Below, piece after piece: positions 29,156 to 42,818 of a DNA stretch of 64,000 nucleotides. The notes beneath the pieces were generated by a model. It had not been told where the DNA came from, ran no database searches, and saw only the letters and a program-made list of their open reading frames with translations. The stretch is from positions 38,436,680 to 38,500,679 of the forward strand of contig OY979717.1 of NCBI GenBank assembly GCA_963855995.1. Reading direction: 5' to 3'. How positions within the stretch are numbered: the stretch's first letter is position 1; every line of letters starts with the position of its first letter. This DNA comes from Muricea muricata (lineage: Eukaryota; Cnidaria; Anthozoa; Malacalcyonacea; Plexauridae). The position numbers and the translations under genes are program-made.

Positions 29156-31974
29156 TTCGGAGTACATCATGTGCAAGTAAAACCGGGAAAACTAAATGTA
29201 ACTATTCCAGTACATAGATAACTGGAAATAATCCATTTACAAAACATTACATGTTTGCCACAAACATATAATAAACCATGATTTTGCTCCTACCTTACAA
29301 CTTTTTTCAGCGATTTGTAATCAGCTCCCCTTGAATGTTCTCCCAAGTATTTTCACAATTACCTTAAACCAAAGCGTGTGTATTTCGTTTTCCCCATGAT
29401 AGTTCTCCAGTGATGTCTCTCTAGTGTTTCAAAATTGTATGATTTGAATATACAAAGTGTTACAAAGTATCTATTCTCTAGGCGGACCTGTGAGGTGAAA
29501 CGGCAGGATCATAATGAACCAATCAAATTGCATATTTTTCTGTCCAATAATAAGGCTAGAATGGCTGGATTACTTCAGGATCGCAATCAACCAATCAAAA
29601 TGTATAAGTTTTTTTGTCCAATAATAACGCTTATAATGTAACCAATCACATTGCTTATTATCAGTGCAAATTAAGAGCAATGCTAACTTCTCTCAAACCA
29701 AACATCAAGCAAGCAAGTTAGCAAGGCAGAAAGAAAAAACTAAGAAATCAAAATGAAGAAAGGTGCATTCAGCAACCCCGGCAAAGCCGGTTCCCCAGGA
29801 GGTGGTGTTGGATTTTTCCAGCAATTTACATGCCACTTCATCCAACCATATGATGAAGCAGAAGGAGCACCATCGCCAGAAACAGTCCTGAAAAGACTAG
29901 TCGTATTTGTGTGAGTGGCTGTTGCGACCGAAAGTGGCCCTGTCTGAGCTTTCAGACACAGTAATGAAGAACATGAAGATTATGACGAACAAGGACCAGA
30001 AAGTTTTCATGCCAGAGACTGTTAAAAAGTTTGTCGGCAAAATGTCAGAATTAAATAAGCCGCTGAAGAAACTGCATAAAGATGCTGTAACTTCTGCCTG
30101 TGAAAACGCTGTAGTAAGCATGCTGAAGTTCTTGTTTCAAGGTCATGAAGACCTGGACATCATCGTGGATGAAATCTTTCATTATGACAGTGCAATGTTT
30201 GCGACAGCAGTACAGCTTATCGTGGCGAGGACATTGGTGCAAGATCCCGAACAATCTGCAGAACTCGTTGAAAAATCGGATACCAGATGTGATGCAGTGT
30301 TGAAGAACGCAGACATCGAATCGATGCGTGATTTCATTGTCTCAAGTGTCCTTGGTAGAAAGGCACCAGAGAGGTAAACAACCGGCGCGTAAAGATCTTC
30401 TCAAGCAGTTTGATTCTCTAACAAAAAGAGCAAATGTGAAAGCATCACGAACGCTGCCATCAGCGTTTTCGTCGCACACATCAGAATCTTCTTCAGATGA
30501 CGAGGAAGAAATTCCCAAATCAACCATTAAAGAGAACAGAGCCAAATTGAAGCAGAAACGAAAATTCGGAGTACATCATGTGCAAGTAAAACCGGGAAAA
30601 CTAAATGTAACTATTCCAGTACATAGATAACTGGAAATAATCCGTTTACAAAACATTACATGTTCGCCACAAACATATAATAAACCATGATTTCGCTCCT
30701 ACCTTACAACTTTTTTCAACGATTTGTAATCAGCTCCCCTTGAATGTTCTCCCAAGTATTTTCACAATTACCTTAAACCAAAGCGTGTGTATTTCGTTTT
30801 CCCCAAGATAGTTCTCCAGTGATGTCTCTCTAGTGTTTCAAAATTGTATGATTTGAATATACAAAGTGTTACAAAGTATCTATTCTCTAGGCGGACCTGT
30901 GAGGTGAAACGGCAGGATCATAATGAACCAATCAAATTGCATATTTTTCTGTCCAATAATAAGGCTAGAATGGCTGGATTACTTCAGGATCGCAATCAAC
31001 CAATCAAAATGTATAAGTTTTTTTTGTCCAATAATAATGCTTATAATGTAACCAATCACATTGCTTATTATCAGTGCAAATTATGAGCAATGCTAACTTC
31101 TCTCAAACCAAACATCAAGCAAGCAAGTTAGCAAGGCAGAAAGAAAAAACTAAGAAATCAAAATGAAGAAAGGTGCATTCAGCAACCCCGGCAAAGCCGG
31201 TTCCCCAGGAGGTGGTGTTGGATTTTTCCAGCAATTTACATGCCACTTCATCCAACCATATGATGAAGCAGAAGGAGCACCATCGCCAGAAACAGTCCTG
31301 AAAAGACTAGTCGTATTTGTGTGAGTGGCTGTTGCGACCGAAAGTGGCCCTGTCTGAGCTTTCAGACACAGTAATGAAGAACATGAAGATTATGACGAAC
31401 AAGGACCAGAAAGTTTTCATGCCAGAGACTGTTAAAAAGTTTGTCGGCAAAATGTCAGAATTAAATAAGCCGCTGAAGAAACTGCATAAAGATGCTGTAA
31501 CTTCTGCCTGTGAAAACGCTGTAGTAAGCATGCTGAAGTTCTTGTTTCAAGGTCATGAAGACCTGGACATCATCGTGGATGAAATCTTTCATTATGACAG
31601 TGCAATGTTCGCGACAGCAGTACAGCTTATCGTGGCGAGAACATTGGTGCAAGATCCCGAACAATCTGCAGAACTCGTTGAAGAATCGGATACCAGATGT
31701 GATGCAGTGTTGAAGAACGCAGACATCGAATCGATGCGTGATTTCATTGTCTCAAGTGTCCTTGGTAGAAAGGCACCAGAGAGGTAAACAACCGGCGCGT
31801 AAAGATCTTCTCAAGCAGTTTGATTCTCTAACAAAAAGAGCAAATGTGAAAGCATCACGAACGCTGCCATCAGCGTTTTCGTCGCACACATCAGAATCTT
31901 CTTCAGATGACGAGGAAGAAATTCCCAAATGAACCATTAAAGAGGACAGAGCCAAATTGAAGCAGAAACGAAAA
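29156..31974 (+). repeat. Inner array 2: two 1.41-kb units
   Basis: Units 29156-30564 and 30565-31974. Same junction as array 1. The 1409/1410 difference is one T in the AAGTTTTTTT(T)GTCC run. Confidence 0.93.
29753..30630 (+). pseudogene. Companion gene copy 3, TGA replaced by TCA
   Basis: K-type allele. This is the only copy in which the TGA after EEEIPK reads TCA (about 30520), so frame C continues through STIKENRAKLKQKRK and then into the next unit's non-coding start (FGVHHVQVKPG) to a stop at 30628-30630. Frame A to B and B to C changes are as in copy 1. Confidence 0.7.
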
Positions 31975-32070
31975 CGAAAGGGACTCGAGCTGCTTGTGGA
32001 CGACAAAGAAGATGTGGCAACGACAAGTAAGAAGACACCGAAAAAGGGAAAAGACAAAAAGAATAAATAA
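31163..32070 (+). pseudogene. Companion gene copy 4, with complete 3' end
   Basis: Last unit of array 2, E-type allele. Complete basic tail to TAA at 32068-32070. Private AGAGGACAG for AGAGAACAG near 31942. Confidence 0.7.
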
Positions 32071-33086
32071 GAACTGCTGCATGAAAAACTTGAATATAAA
32101 TAGTAAATATAAGATATAATATAGGCACAATAATTGTAATAAATGTTTTAATAAATATTTTTCTCACATGCAATCGCTGTCTTGTTCACTGAGTAACAAT
32201 TGTTAACTGTGTTTTATAAAACCATAAAAATGTAGTTTATGTTTTCTTAGAACACAGTTCATCTTAGAAAATCTCGTTAAAAAAAATTTTAAAGTGTTGT
32301 TTCTAAATTTTACAAATGTTGCCTTTTTTTTATAAACTCTAATAAAATAACACTTGAAAAGTAAAGTGATAAAAAAATATTTGGTTAGTAAAAAAAATGT
32401 TAAGTGAAATTTCAAAATTTTAGGGCGATTCCTAATAAAATAGCACTTGAAACTCTGAGGTAATAACAAATGCAAGAAGCACTTGCAAACACTAAAAATT
32501 TCACGATGTCTCCATGATGACATTATGTTACTTTTAAACATGTCATTGTCATTTTGGCAAAACTGTATAGATGCTAGCATTTTGTATTCCATATTATACA
32601 AGTTACTTCAAAAGAACATAGCATAAATGCATGAGAATTTGATGAAAACTGCAAATGCTGACATTGCAAAAATTAGATGCTCGTGTTTTTGTACGAAAAA
32701 GCGTTGAAATATACTTTTTAAAAAAATAAAAATCACTAGAAAGAGTGCATTAAGTGAAATATGAAAAAAATGCATTATAAACACGTTTTTCGCAAGGAAA
32801 AAAATATTCGACAGAGTAAAACATGGCCGATGGCAAGATGGGACCAATACCACTCACCCATATGCGCTTCTACATTAACTTTAGAGAAATTTATGAACGT
32901 TTGTTATTGTTATTATATTGTGCAACGAGTATCCGCCAACACTTTAGCATCATTACGCTTTAAAAAAGCGCAAGTACTATACGCTTGTGTGCATATGTAC
33001 TTTGCAACTCGAAAGAAACGTAAAGGTTGTTTATTTATACATTCATTGAGAGACCATTGTAAAAACACTATATTCATCAAATAACA
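32071..33086. other. AT-rich tail, HOR 2
   Basis: Duplicate of 25415-26428; TGACATTATG (about 32519) replaces TGACATATG. Confidence 0.5.
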
Positions 33087-33599
33087 ATGGCATATATGTG
33101 GTCGGCTGATGATTCGAAGAAATTTTGGCAAAATCGAAAAACGTATTTGGTTTTTCATGACCCACATCTACCAGAGAAAGTTGTCAGTCATCAGGAGTTG
33201 GATAGCCGGATTGAAAAGGAGAAGAACAACAAAGATTTGTATATTTCTGAGAGGACATTTTTCCCCACTCCACAACTGGCTGTTGGTTTTAACCAAATAA
33301 AAATTTCGAGTGACCTAGACTTTTGGGCAATGTACAACTCATGAACCTACTGCTCAAAATGCAATTCTCTAACTACAAAAATTATGCCTTACAATTTTGC
33401 AAAACGCCCTAAGAATAAGGATATTAAAAATTGCGTGTGTTCCTATTCGCGCTATGTTGTTCCCCGCCATAAGGACATACGATCCTGTCTTCTATCACTC
33501 ACCCTAGAAAATATTAATATTCTTAGACCATTTTATGTATATTTTGAGGAGCACAAACGAAAAAGTCATGGTTATCAGGTAAAATGTTGTCCAATTAAG
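33087..33599 (+). pseudogene. Zinc-ribbon gene, HOR 2, second stop absent
   Basis: As in HOR 1, with TGA at 33342-33344, but the TAG of the other copies reads TAT (TCCTATTCGCGC, about 33447), giving an open frame from 33384 into the LINE junction. Private WSADDSKK and GAAAATATT. Confidence 0.55.
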
Positions 33600-34727
33600 G
33601 AAATTAACATGGAGACTAGTGAACGAGGTACTTAATAAACGAAAGACTAAGCAATCTTTGCCCTCAGCATTTATGTCTGAAGGCAAAATGATTACGGACC
33701 ATTTTGAAATTGCTAACAGATTCTGTAAATACTTTACTGACATTGGCCCCTCATTAGCAAGTAGAATACCTAGCACAAATTTCTCTTTTTGCTCCTTTTT
33801 AACAGATAATGAAAATTGCCCTAATAATAAAAATAATAAAAATAATGAAAATTATCCTAAATGAGACTAATGCCCATGAACTTGAGGAATATGTCATGAT
33901 TTTCAAGCTGGTAAAGCTCCTGGGTATGATAATATCCCAATGTATCTAGTAAAGAACTCTTTCGATCTCATTTCTGAGCCCCTTGCGCAATTGATTAATC
34001 TTTCCCTCACAACTGGGGTCTTTCCAGATAAATTGAAGGTTGCTAAAGTTATTCCTATTTATAAAGCAGAAAATCCTGAAAATTTTTCAAATAACAGGCC
34101 TATTTCTCTGTTAACCAACTTCTCCAAAATTTTTGAAAGAGTTATGTATAAACGCCTAATTACTTTTGTTGAACAATATGAAATTCTATATTGTTACCAA
34201 TTTGGATTTTGGAAAAACCATTCGACTTCAATGGCTTTAATTCATTTAGTCAACAAAATAACTTCTTTGTTATAAAAACTTAATGTTACCGCCAATTCTT
34301 CTGAACTTATTTATTACTAACAATGAGGTCCACAACTACAATACAAGAACTGCTGAGAATTATCGTCGTCACGCTTGTCGAACCAATTTAAAACAATTTA
34401 CTATACTTTTTCAAGGTCCTAAAATTTGGAATGCTTTGCCATTACATATAAAGGATTTGTCTAGTCTTTCCTCTCCTTTAAAAAACATATGATAGAATTA
34501 CTGTTAAGATAATCTTTATACGTCGTGCACATATGCTAGCTTTTGAGTGAAATATTGCATTTAGACTAATTGACTAATGCATATACATATATTGTTCGTT
34601 TCTTGAGGTGACCTCACTAGATAAGCCCGGTGGTTTCTTGAGGTCTCCTTGCCATCTATTATTTTGTTTGTGTTTTATTTGAATTGTATTTTTGTATGGC
34701 GAATTTAATAAAGTTTCAAGTTTACTA
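33600..34727 (+). mobile_element. LINE 3' fragment, HOR 3
   Basis: Copy of 20277-21410. Private 2-bp insertion (CCTCTCCTTT, about 34470) shifts the last ORF2 segment; TCAAATAACAGG (Tyr to Asn, about 34093) is shared with HOR 4. Confidence 0.9.
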
Positions 34728-34756
34728 CAAATTATACTTGACATTTAGGATTTTTT

Positions 34757-35190
34757 TAGGGTAGCAATCCGCGTTGCGGTGCGTTCGAAGTGCCAGCAGC
34801 AGCCAATTGAAACCTTTGACAGGCAAATAACTCAAGTTCTATTCATTCTTCATGATAAAAATTTCTGCTCGATCGTCCATCACATACATTTAACCGAGCA
34901 ACATAGGTGTGAAGATGAAGAAAATGCAAATTCTGAACCACTTAAGGCACTACCGGCCATTGGACGATCTACTCGAAACCATACACGGTGGTAGAGTTCT
35001 CTGTTCCAGCCCCATGCCATGTGCAAGAGAAATCAAAAGGGTCCTGAAAGAGAGGCCGACTGCCACCTTTGCAACCGTCAGTCATAGAGCAATTAACTTC
35101 GTCAACGAGGTGGCGATCAATTTCCTCTCTCGAGATGTAGCACCGCTCGCACACCCACAGTTTGATTGTGATTTGCGGGAAAATTTGTAA
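34757..35190 (+). pseudogene. PIF1-like helicase fragment, HOR 3
   Basis: Duplicate of the HOR 1 fragment with the same frame change; GAAGATGAAG replaces GAAGACGAAG at about 34912. Confidence 0.75.
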
Positions 35191-35815
35191 GCAAAAATTT
35201 GCTTGGAAAATCTTTACTTTTTAACGGCTACCCAGAAAAACCAGTACCGACCAGTGACGTCTGATCTTACAGTCGGATGTTAATAAGTGTAAACGACCGG
35301 GGTGGTGCGAGGAGGATTTGAGCTCCTCTCGCATCCAAGAAATGCCTCATGTGATCGAGTAGATGCAAACAAGGCAGGTATCTGGCACCTAAAAAACCAG
35401 ACTGCTCAAGGTGGTCTCCAAAGAGGTTGTCTATGCCACTGATCGCCATATCCGCATGAAAACACCAAGCTATATTCGAGCTGAGTAGTGAATGTGCGTG
35501 CACGAACGGTATCACAGGCCTACTGACGAGCTCTGGCATTGGGCGAAAAGACCTCTTTCAAATAGGTCCTTCCCCTTATGGTTGGGTCTTTGTTCTGACA
35601 TCGTGTTTGGGTGGGTTGGGTGGGGGAAGCAAACGTGAAGTACGGCAAAAAAACCTCGTGTTATTCAACTTCACAGGTCTATTATGAATTTTACTTAGTT
35701 GAACAATCCCATAAAATAAGACATATATCGAAGGTTAACCCGATATATGAGACATTGCACAATATGACATATATACGTATATATATAGTGTTAAAACATT
35801 TTATGGTAAACAAAA
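35191..35815. other. Spacer, HOR 3
   Basis: Duplicate of 28531-29155; nothing further recognised. Confidence 0.5.
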
Positions 35816-36412
35816 TTCGGAGTACATCATGTGCAAGTAAAACCGGGAAAACTAAATGTAACTATTCCAGTACATAGATAACTGGAAATAATCCATTTAC
35901 AAAACATTACATGTTTGCCACAAACATATAATAAACCATGATTTTGCTCCTACCTTACAACTTTTTTCAGCGATTTGTAATCAGCTCCCCTTGAATGTTC
36001 TCCCAAGTATTTTCACAATTACCTTAAACCAAAGCGTGTGTATTTCGTTTTCCCCATGATAGTTCTCCAGTGATGTCTCTCTAGTGTTTCAAAATTGTAT
36101 GATTTGAATATACAAAGTGTTACAAAGTATCTATTCTCTAGGCGGACCTGTGAGGTGAAACGGCAGGATCATAATGAACCAATCAAATTGCATATTTTTC
36201 TGTCCAATAATAAGGCTAGAATGGCTGGATTACTTCAGGATCGCAATCAACCAATCAAAATGTATAAGTTTTTTTGTCCAATAATAACGCTTATAATGTA
36301 ACCAATCACATTGCTTATTATCAGTGCAAATTAAGAGCAATGCTAACTTCTCTCAAACCAAACATCAAGCAAGCAAGTTAGCAAGGCAGAAAGAAAAAAC
36401 TAAGAAATCAAA

Positions 36413-37182
36413 ATGAAGAAAGGTGCATTCAGCAACCCCGGCAAAGCCGGTTCCCCAGGAGGTGGTGTTGGATTTTTCCAGCAATTTACATGCCACTTCA
36501 TCCAACCATATGATGAAGCAGAAGGAGCACCATCGCCAGAAACAGTCCTGAAAAGACTAGTCGTATTTGTGTGAGTGGCTGTTGCGACCGAAAGTGGCCC
36601 TGTCTGAGCTTTCAGACACAGTAATGAAGAACATGAAGATTATGACGAACAAGGACCAGAAAGTTTTCATGCCAGAGACTGTTAAAAAGTTTGTCGGCAA
36701 AATGTCAGAATTAAATAAGCCGCTGAAGAAACCGCATAAAGATGCTGTAACTTCTGCCTGTGAAAACGCTGTAGTAAGCATGCTGAAGTTCTTGTTTCAA
36801 GGTCATGAAGACCTGGACATCATCGTGGATGAAATCTTTCATTATGACAGTGCAATGTTTGCGACAGCAGTACAGCTTATCGTGGCGAGGACATTGGTGC
36901 AAGATCCCGAACAATCTGCAGAACTCGTTGAAAAATCGGATACCAGATGTGATGCAGTGTTGAAGAACGCAGACATCGAATCGATGCGTGATTTCATTGT
37001 CTCAAGTGTCCTTGGTAGAAAGGCACCAGAGAGGTAAACAACCGGCGCGTAAAGATCTTCTCAAGCAGTTTGATTCTCTAACAAAAAGAGCAAATGTGAA
37101 AGCATCACGAACGCTGCCATCAGCGTTTTCGTCGCACACATCAGAATCTTCTTCAGATGACGAGGAAGAAATTCCCAAATGA
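36413..37182 (+). pseudogene. Companion gene copy 5
   Basis: First unit of array 3, K-type allele. Private Leu to Pro in the KKLHKD segment (about 36732). Same three-frame layout as copy 1. Confidence 0.7.
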
Positions 37183-37821
37183 ACCATTAAAGAGAACAGA
37201 GCCAAATTGAAGCAGAAACGAAAATTCGGAGTACATCATGTGCAAGTAAAACCGGGAAAACTAAATGTAACTATTCCAGTACATAGATAACTGGAAATAA
37301 TCCGTTTACAAAACATTACATGTTCGCCACAAACATATAATAAACCATGATTTCGCTCCTACCTTACAACTTTTTTCAACGATTTGTAATCAGCTCCCCT
37401 TGAATGTTCTCCCAAGTATTTTCACAATTACCTTAAACCAAAGCGTGTGTATTTCGTTTTCCCCATGATAGTTCTCCAGTGATGTCTCTCTAGTGTTTCA
37501 AAATTGTATGATTTGAATATACAAAGTGTTACAAAGTATCTATTCTCTAGGCGGACCTGTGAGGTGAAACGGCAGGATCATAATGAACCAATCAAATTGC
37601 ATATTTTTCTGTCCAATAATAAGGCTAGAATGGCTGGATTACTTCAGGATCGCAATCAACCAATCAAAATGTATAAGTTTTTTTGTCCAATAATAACGCT
37701 TATAATGTAACCAATCACATTGCTTATTATCAGTGCAAATTAAGAGCAATGCTAACTTCTCTCAAACCAAACATCAAGCAAGCAAGTTAGCAAGGCAGAA
37801 AGAAAAAACTAAGAAATCAAA

Positions 37822-38591
37822 ATGAAGAAAGGTGCATTCAGCAACCCCGGCAAAGCCGGTTCCCCAGGAGGTGGTGTTGGATTTTTCCAGCAATTTACAT
37901 GCCACTTCATCCAACCATATGATGAAGCAGAAGGAGCACCATCGCCAGAAACAGTCCTGAAAAGACTAGTCGTATTTGTGTGAGTGGCTGTTGCGACCGA
38001 AAGTGGCCCTGTCTGAGCTTTCAGACACAGTAATGAAGAACATGAAGATTATGACGAACAAGGACCAGAAAGTTTTCATGCCAGAGACTGTTAAAAAGTT
38101 TGTCGGCAAAATGTCAGAATTAAATAAGCCGCTGAAGAAACTGCATAAAGATGCTGTAACTTCTGCCTGTGAAAACGCTGTAGTAAGCATGCTGAAGTTC
38201 TTGTTTCAAGGTCATGAAGACCTGGACATCATCGTGGATGAAATCTTTCATTATGACAGTGCAATGTTCGCGACAGCAGTACAGCTTATCGTGGCGAGAA
38301 CATTGGTGCAAGATCCCGAACAATCTGCAGAACTCGTTGAAGAATCGGATACCAGATGTGATGCAGTGTTGAAGAACGCAGACATCGAATCGATGCATGA
38401 TTTCATTGTCTCAAGTGTCCTTGGTAGAAAGGCACCAGAGAGGTAAACAACCGGCGCGTAAAGATCTTCTCAAGCAGTTTGATTCTCTAACAAAAAGAGC
38501 AAATGTGAAAGCATCACGAACGCTGCCATCAGCGTTTTCGTCGCACACATCAGAATCTTCTTCAGATGACGAGGAAGAAATTCCCAAATGA
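37822..38591 (+). pseudogene. Companion gene copy 6
   Basis: E-type allele. Carries SMHDFIV for SMRDFIV, shared only with the adjacent copy 7. Confidence 0.7.
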
Positions 38592-39230
38592 ACCATTAAA
38601 GAGAACAGAGCCAAATTGAAGCAGAAACGAAAATTCGGAGTACATCATGTGCAAGTAAAACCGGGAAAACTAAATGTAACTATTCCAGTACATAGATAAC
38701 TGGAAATAATCCGTTTACAAAACATTACATGTTCGCCACAAACATATAATAAACCATGATTTCGCTCCTACCTTACAACTTTTTTCAACGATTTGTAATC
38801 AGCTCCCCTTGAATGTTCTCCCAAGTATTTTCACAATTACCTTAAACCAAAGCGTGTGTATTTCGTTTTCCCCAAGATAGTTCTCCAGTGATGTCTCTCT
38901 AGTGTTTCAAAATTGTATGATTTGAATATACAAAGTGTTACAAAGTATCTATTCTCTAGGCGGACCTGTGAGGTGAAACGGCAGGATCATAATGAACCAA
39001 TCAAATTGCATATTTTTCTGTCCAATAATAAGGCTAGAATGGCTGGATTACTTCAGGATCGCAATCAACCAATCAAAATGTATAAGTTTTTTTGTCCAAT
39101 AATAACGCTTATAATGTAACCAATCACATTGCTTATTATCAGTGCAAATTAAGAGCAATGCTAACTTCTCTCAAACCAAACATCAAGCAAGCAAGTTAGC
39201 AAGGCAGAAAGAAAAAACTAAGAAATCAAA

Positions 39231-40000
39231 ATGAAGAAAGGTGCATTCAGCAACCCCGGCAAAGCCGGTTCCCCAGGAGGTGGTGTTGGATTTTTCCAGC
39301 AATTTACATGCCACTTCATCCAACCATATGATGAAGCAGAAGGAGCACCATCGCCAGAAACAGTCCTGAAAAGACTAGTCGTATTTGTGTGAGTGGCTGT
39401 TGCGACCGAAAGTGGCCCTGTCTGAGCTTTCAGACACAGTAATGAAGAACATGAAGATTATGACGAACAAGGACCAGAAAGTTTTCATGCCAGAGACTGT
39501 TAAAAAGTTTGTCGGCAAAATGTCAGAATTAAATAAGCCGCTGAAGAAACTGCATAAAGATGCTGTAACTTCTGCCTGTGAAAACGCTGTAGTAAGCATG
39601 CTGAAGTTCTTGTTTCAAGGTCATGAAGACCTGGACATCATCGTGGATGAAATCTTTCATTATGACAGTGCAATGTTCGCGACAGCAGTACAGCTTATCG
39701 TGGCGAGAACATTGGTGCAAGATCCCGAACAATCTGCAGAACTCGTTGAAGAATCGGATACCAGATGTGATGCAGTGTTGAAGAACGCAGACATCGAATC
39801 GATGCATGATTTCATTGTCTCAAGTGTCCTTGGTAGAAAGGCACCAGAGAGGTAAACAACCGGCGCGTAAAGATCTTCTCAAGCAGTTTGATTCTCTAAC
39901 AAAAAGAGCAAATGTGAAAGCATCACGAACGCTGCCATCAGCGTTTTCGTCGCACACATCAGAATCTTCTTCAGATGACGAGGAAGAAATTCCCAAATGA
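39231..40000 (+). pseudogene. Companion gene copy 7
   Basis: E-type allele; shares SMHDFIV with copy 6, so one of the two is a direct duplicate of the other. The two differ in the promoter half (CCCCAAGATAG near 38871 against CCCCATGATAG in copy 6's unit). Confidence 0.7.
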
Positions 40001-40639
40001 ACCATTAAAGAGAACAGAGCCAAATTGAAGCAGAAACGAAAATTCGGAGTACATCATGTGCAAGTAAAACCGGGAAAACTAAATGTAACTATTCCAGTAC
40101 ATAGATAACTGGAAATAATCCGTTTACAAAACATTACATGTTCGCCACAAACATATAATAAACCATGATTTCGCTCCTACCTTACAACTTTTTTCAACGA
40201 TTTGTAATCAGCTCCCCTTGAATGTTCTCCCAAGTATTTTCACAATTACCTTAAACCAAAGCGTGTGTATTTCGTTTTCCCCATGATAGTTCTCCAGTGA
40301 TGTCTCTCTAGTGTTTCAAAATTGTATGATTTGAATATACAAAGTGTTACAAAGTATCTATTCTCTAGGCGGACCTGTGAGGTGAAACGGCAGGATCATA
40401 ATGAACCAATCAAATTGCATATTTTTCTGTCCAATAATAAGGCTAGAATGGCTGGATTACTTCAGGATCGCTATCAACCAATCAAAATGTATAAGTTTTT
40501 TTGTCCAATAATAACGCTTATAATGTAACCAATCACATTGCTTATTATCAGTGCAAATTATGAGCAATGCTAACTTCTCTCAAACCAAACATCAAGCAAG
40601 CAAGTTAGCAAGGCAGAAAGAAAAAACTAAGAAATCAAA

Positions 40640-41409
40640 ATGAAGAAAGGTGCATTCAGCAACCCCGGCAAAGCCGGTTCCCCAGGAGGTGGTGTTGGAT
40701 TTTTCTAGCAATTTACATGCCACTTCATCCAACCATATGATGAAGCAGAAGGAGCACCATCGCCAGAAACAGTCCTGAAAAGACTAGTCGTATTTGTGTG
40801 AGTGGCTGTTCCGACCGAAAGTGGCCCTGTCTGAGCTTTCAGACACAGTAATGAAGAACATGAAGATTATGACGAACAAGGACCAGAAAGTTTTCATGCC
40901 AGAGACTGTTAAAAAGTTTGTCGGCAAAATGTCAGAATTAAATAAGCCGCTGAAGAAACTGCATAAAGATGCTGTAACTTCTGCCTGTGAAAACGCTGTA
41001 GTAAGCATGCTGAAGTTCTTGTTTCAAGGCCATGAAGACCTGGACATCATCGTGGATGAAATCTTTCATTATGACAGTGCAATGTTCCCGACAGCAGTAC
41101 AGCTTATCTTGGCGAGAACATTGGTGCAAGATCCCGAACAATCTGCAGAACTCGTTGAAGAATCGGATACCAGATGTGATCCAGTGTTGAAGAACGCAGA
41201 CATCGAATCGATGCGATATTTCATTGTCTCAAGTGTCCTTGGTAGAAAGGCACCAGAGAGGTAAACAACCGGCGCGTAAAGATCTTCTCAAGCAGTTTGA
41301 TTCTCTAACAAAAAGAGCAAATGTGAAAGCATCACGAATGCTGCCATCAGCGTTTTCGTCGCACACATCAGAATCTTTTTCAGATGACGAGGAAGAAATT
41401 CCCAAATGA
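40640..41409 (+). pseudogene. Companion gene copy 8, most diverged unit
   Basis: E-type background with many private changes: a TAG at 40706-40708 truncates frame A after VGF, then EWLFRP, MFPTAVQLILARTL, RCDPVLK and MRYFIV. Its 3' part has AATGCTGCC and TCTTTTTCAG, variants otherwise seen in copies 17 and 18. The most decayed member of the array. Confidence 0.7.
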
Positions 41410-42048
41410 ACCATTAAAGAGAACAGAGCCAAATTGAAGCAGAAACGAAAATTCGGAGTACATCATGTGCAAGTAAAACCGGGAAAACTAAATGTAACTA
41501 TTCCAGTACATAGATAACTGGAAATAATCCATTTACAAAACATTACATGTTTGCCACAAACATATAATAAACCATGATTTTGCTCCTACCTTACAACTTT
41601 TTTCAGCGATTTGTAATCAGCTCCCCTTGAATGTTCTCCCAAGTATTTTCACAATTACCTTAAACCAAAGCGTGTGTATTTCGTTTTCCCCATGATAGTT
41701 CTCCAGTGATGTCTCTCTAGTGTTTCAAAATTGTATGATTTGAATATACAAAGTGTTACAAAGTATCTATTCTCTAGGCGGACCTGTGAGGTGAAACGGC
41801 AGGATCATAATGAACCAATCAAATTGCATATTTTTCTGTCCAATAATAAGGCTAGAATGGCTGGATTACTTCAGGATCGCAATCAACCAATCAAAATGTA
41901 TAAGTTTTTTTGTCCAATAATAACGCTTATAATGTAACCAATCACATTGCTTATTATCAGTGCAAATTAAGAGCAATGCTAACTTCTCTCAAACCAAACA
42001 TCAAGCAAGCAAGTTAGCAAGGCAGAAAGAAAAAACTAAGAAATCAAA

Positions 42049-42818
42049 ATGAAGAAAGGTGCATTCAGCAACCCCGGCAAAGCCGGTTCCCCAGGAGGTG
42101 GTGTTGGATTTTTCCAGCAATTTACATGCCACTTCATCCAACCATATGATGAAGCAGAAGGAGCACCATCGCCAGAAACAGTCCTGAAAAGACTAGTCGT
42201 ATTTGTGTGAGTGGCTGTTGCGACCGAAAGTGGCCCTGTCTGAGCTTTCAGACACAGTAATGAAGAACATGAAGATTATGACGAACAAGGACCAGAAAGT
42301 TTTCATGCCAGAGACTGTTAAAAAGTTTGTCGGCAAAATGTCAGAATTAAATAAGCCGCTGAAGAAACTGCATAAAGATGCTGTAACTTCTGCCTGTGAA
42401 AACGCTGTAGTAAGCATGCTGAAGTTCTTGTTTCAAGGTCATGAAGACCTGGACATCATCGTGGATGAAATCTTTCATTATGACAGTGCAATGTTTGCGA
42501 CAGCAGTACAGCTTATTGTGGCGAGGACATTGGTGCAAGATCCCAAACAATCTGCAGAACTCGTTGAAAAATCGGATACCAGATGTGATGCAGTGTTGAA
42601 GAACGCAGACATCGAATCGATGCGTGATTTCATTGTCTCAAGTGTCCTTGGTAGAAAGGCACCAGAGAGGTAAACAACCGGCGCGTAAAGATCTTCTCAA
42701 GCAGTTTGATTCTCTAACAAAAAGAGCAAATGTGAAAGCATCACGAACGCTGCCATCAGCGTTTTCGTCGCACACATCAGAATCTTCTTCAGATGACGAG
42801 GAAGAAATTCCCAAATGA
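42049..42818 (+). pseudogene. Companion gene copy 9
   Basis: K-type allele with DPKQS for DPEQS, shared only with copy 10. Confidence 0.7.

Larger units (their letters stand above)
26942..33599 (+). repeat. Higher-order repeat 2 (two inner units)
   Basis: Period 6658 bp to the next copy. Same order of parts as copy 1. The LINE part here starts at the duplication breakpoint without ORF1, endonuclease or TSD, so it arose by DNA-level duplication, not retrotransposition. Confidence 0.92.
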
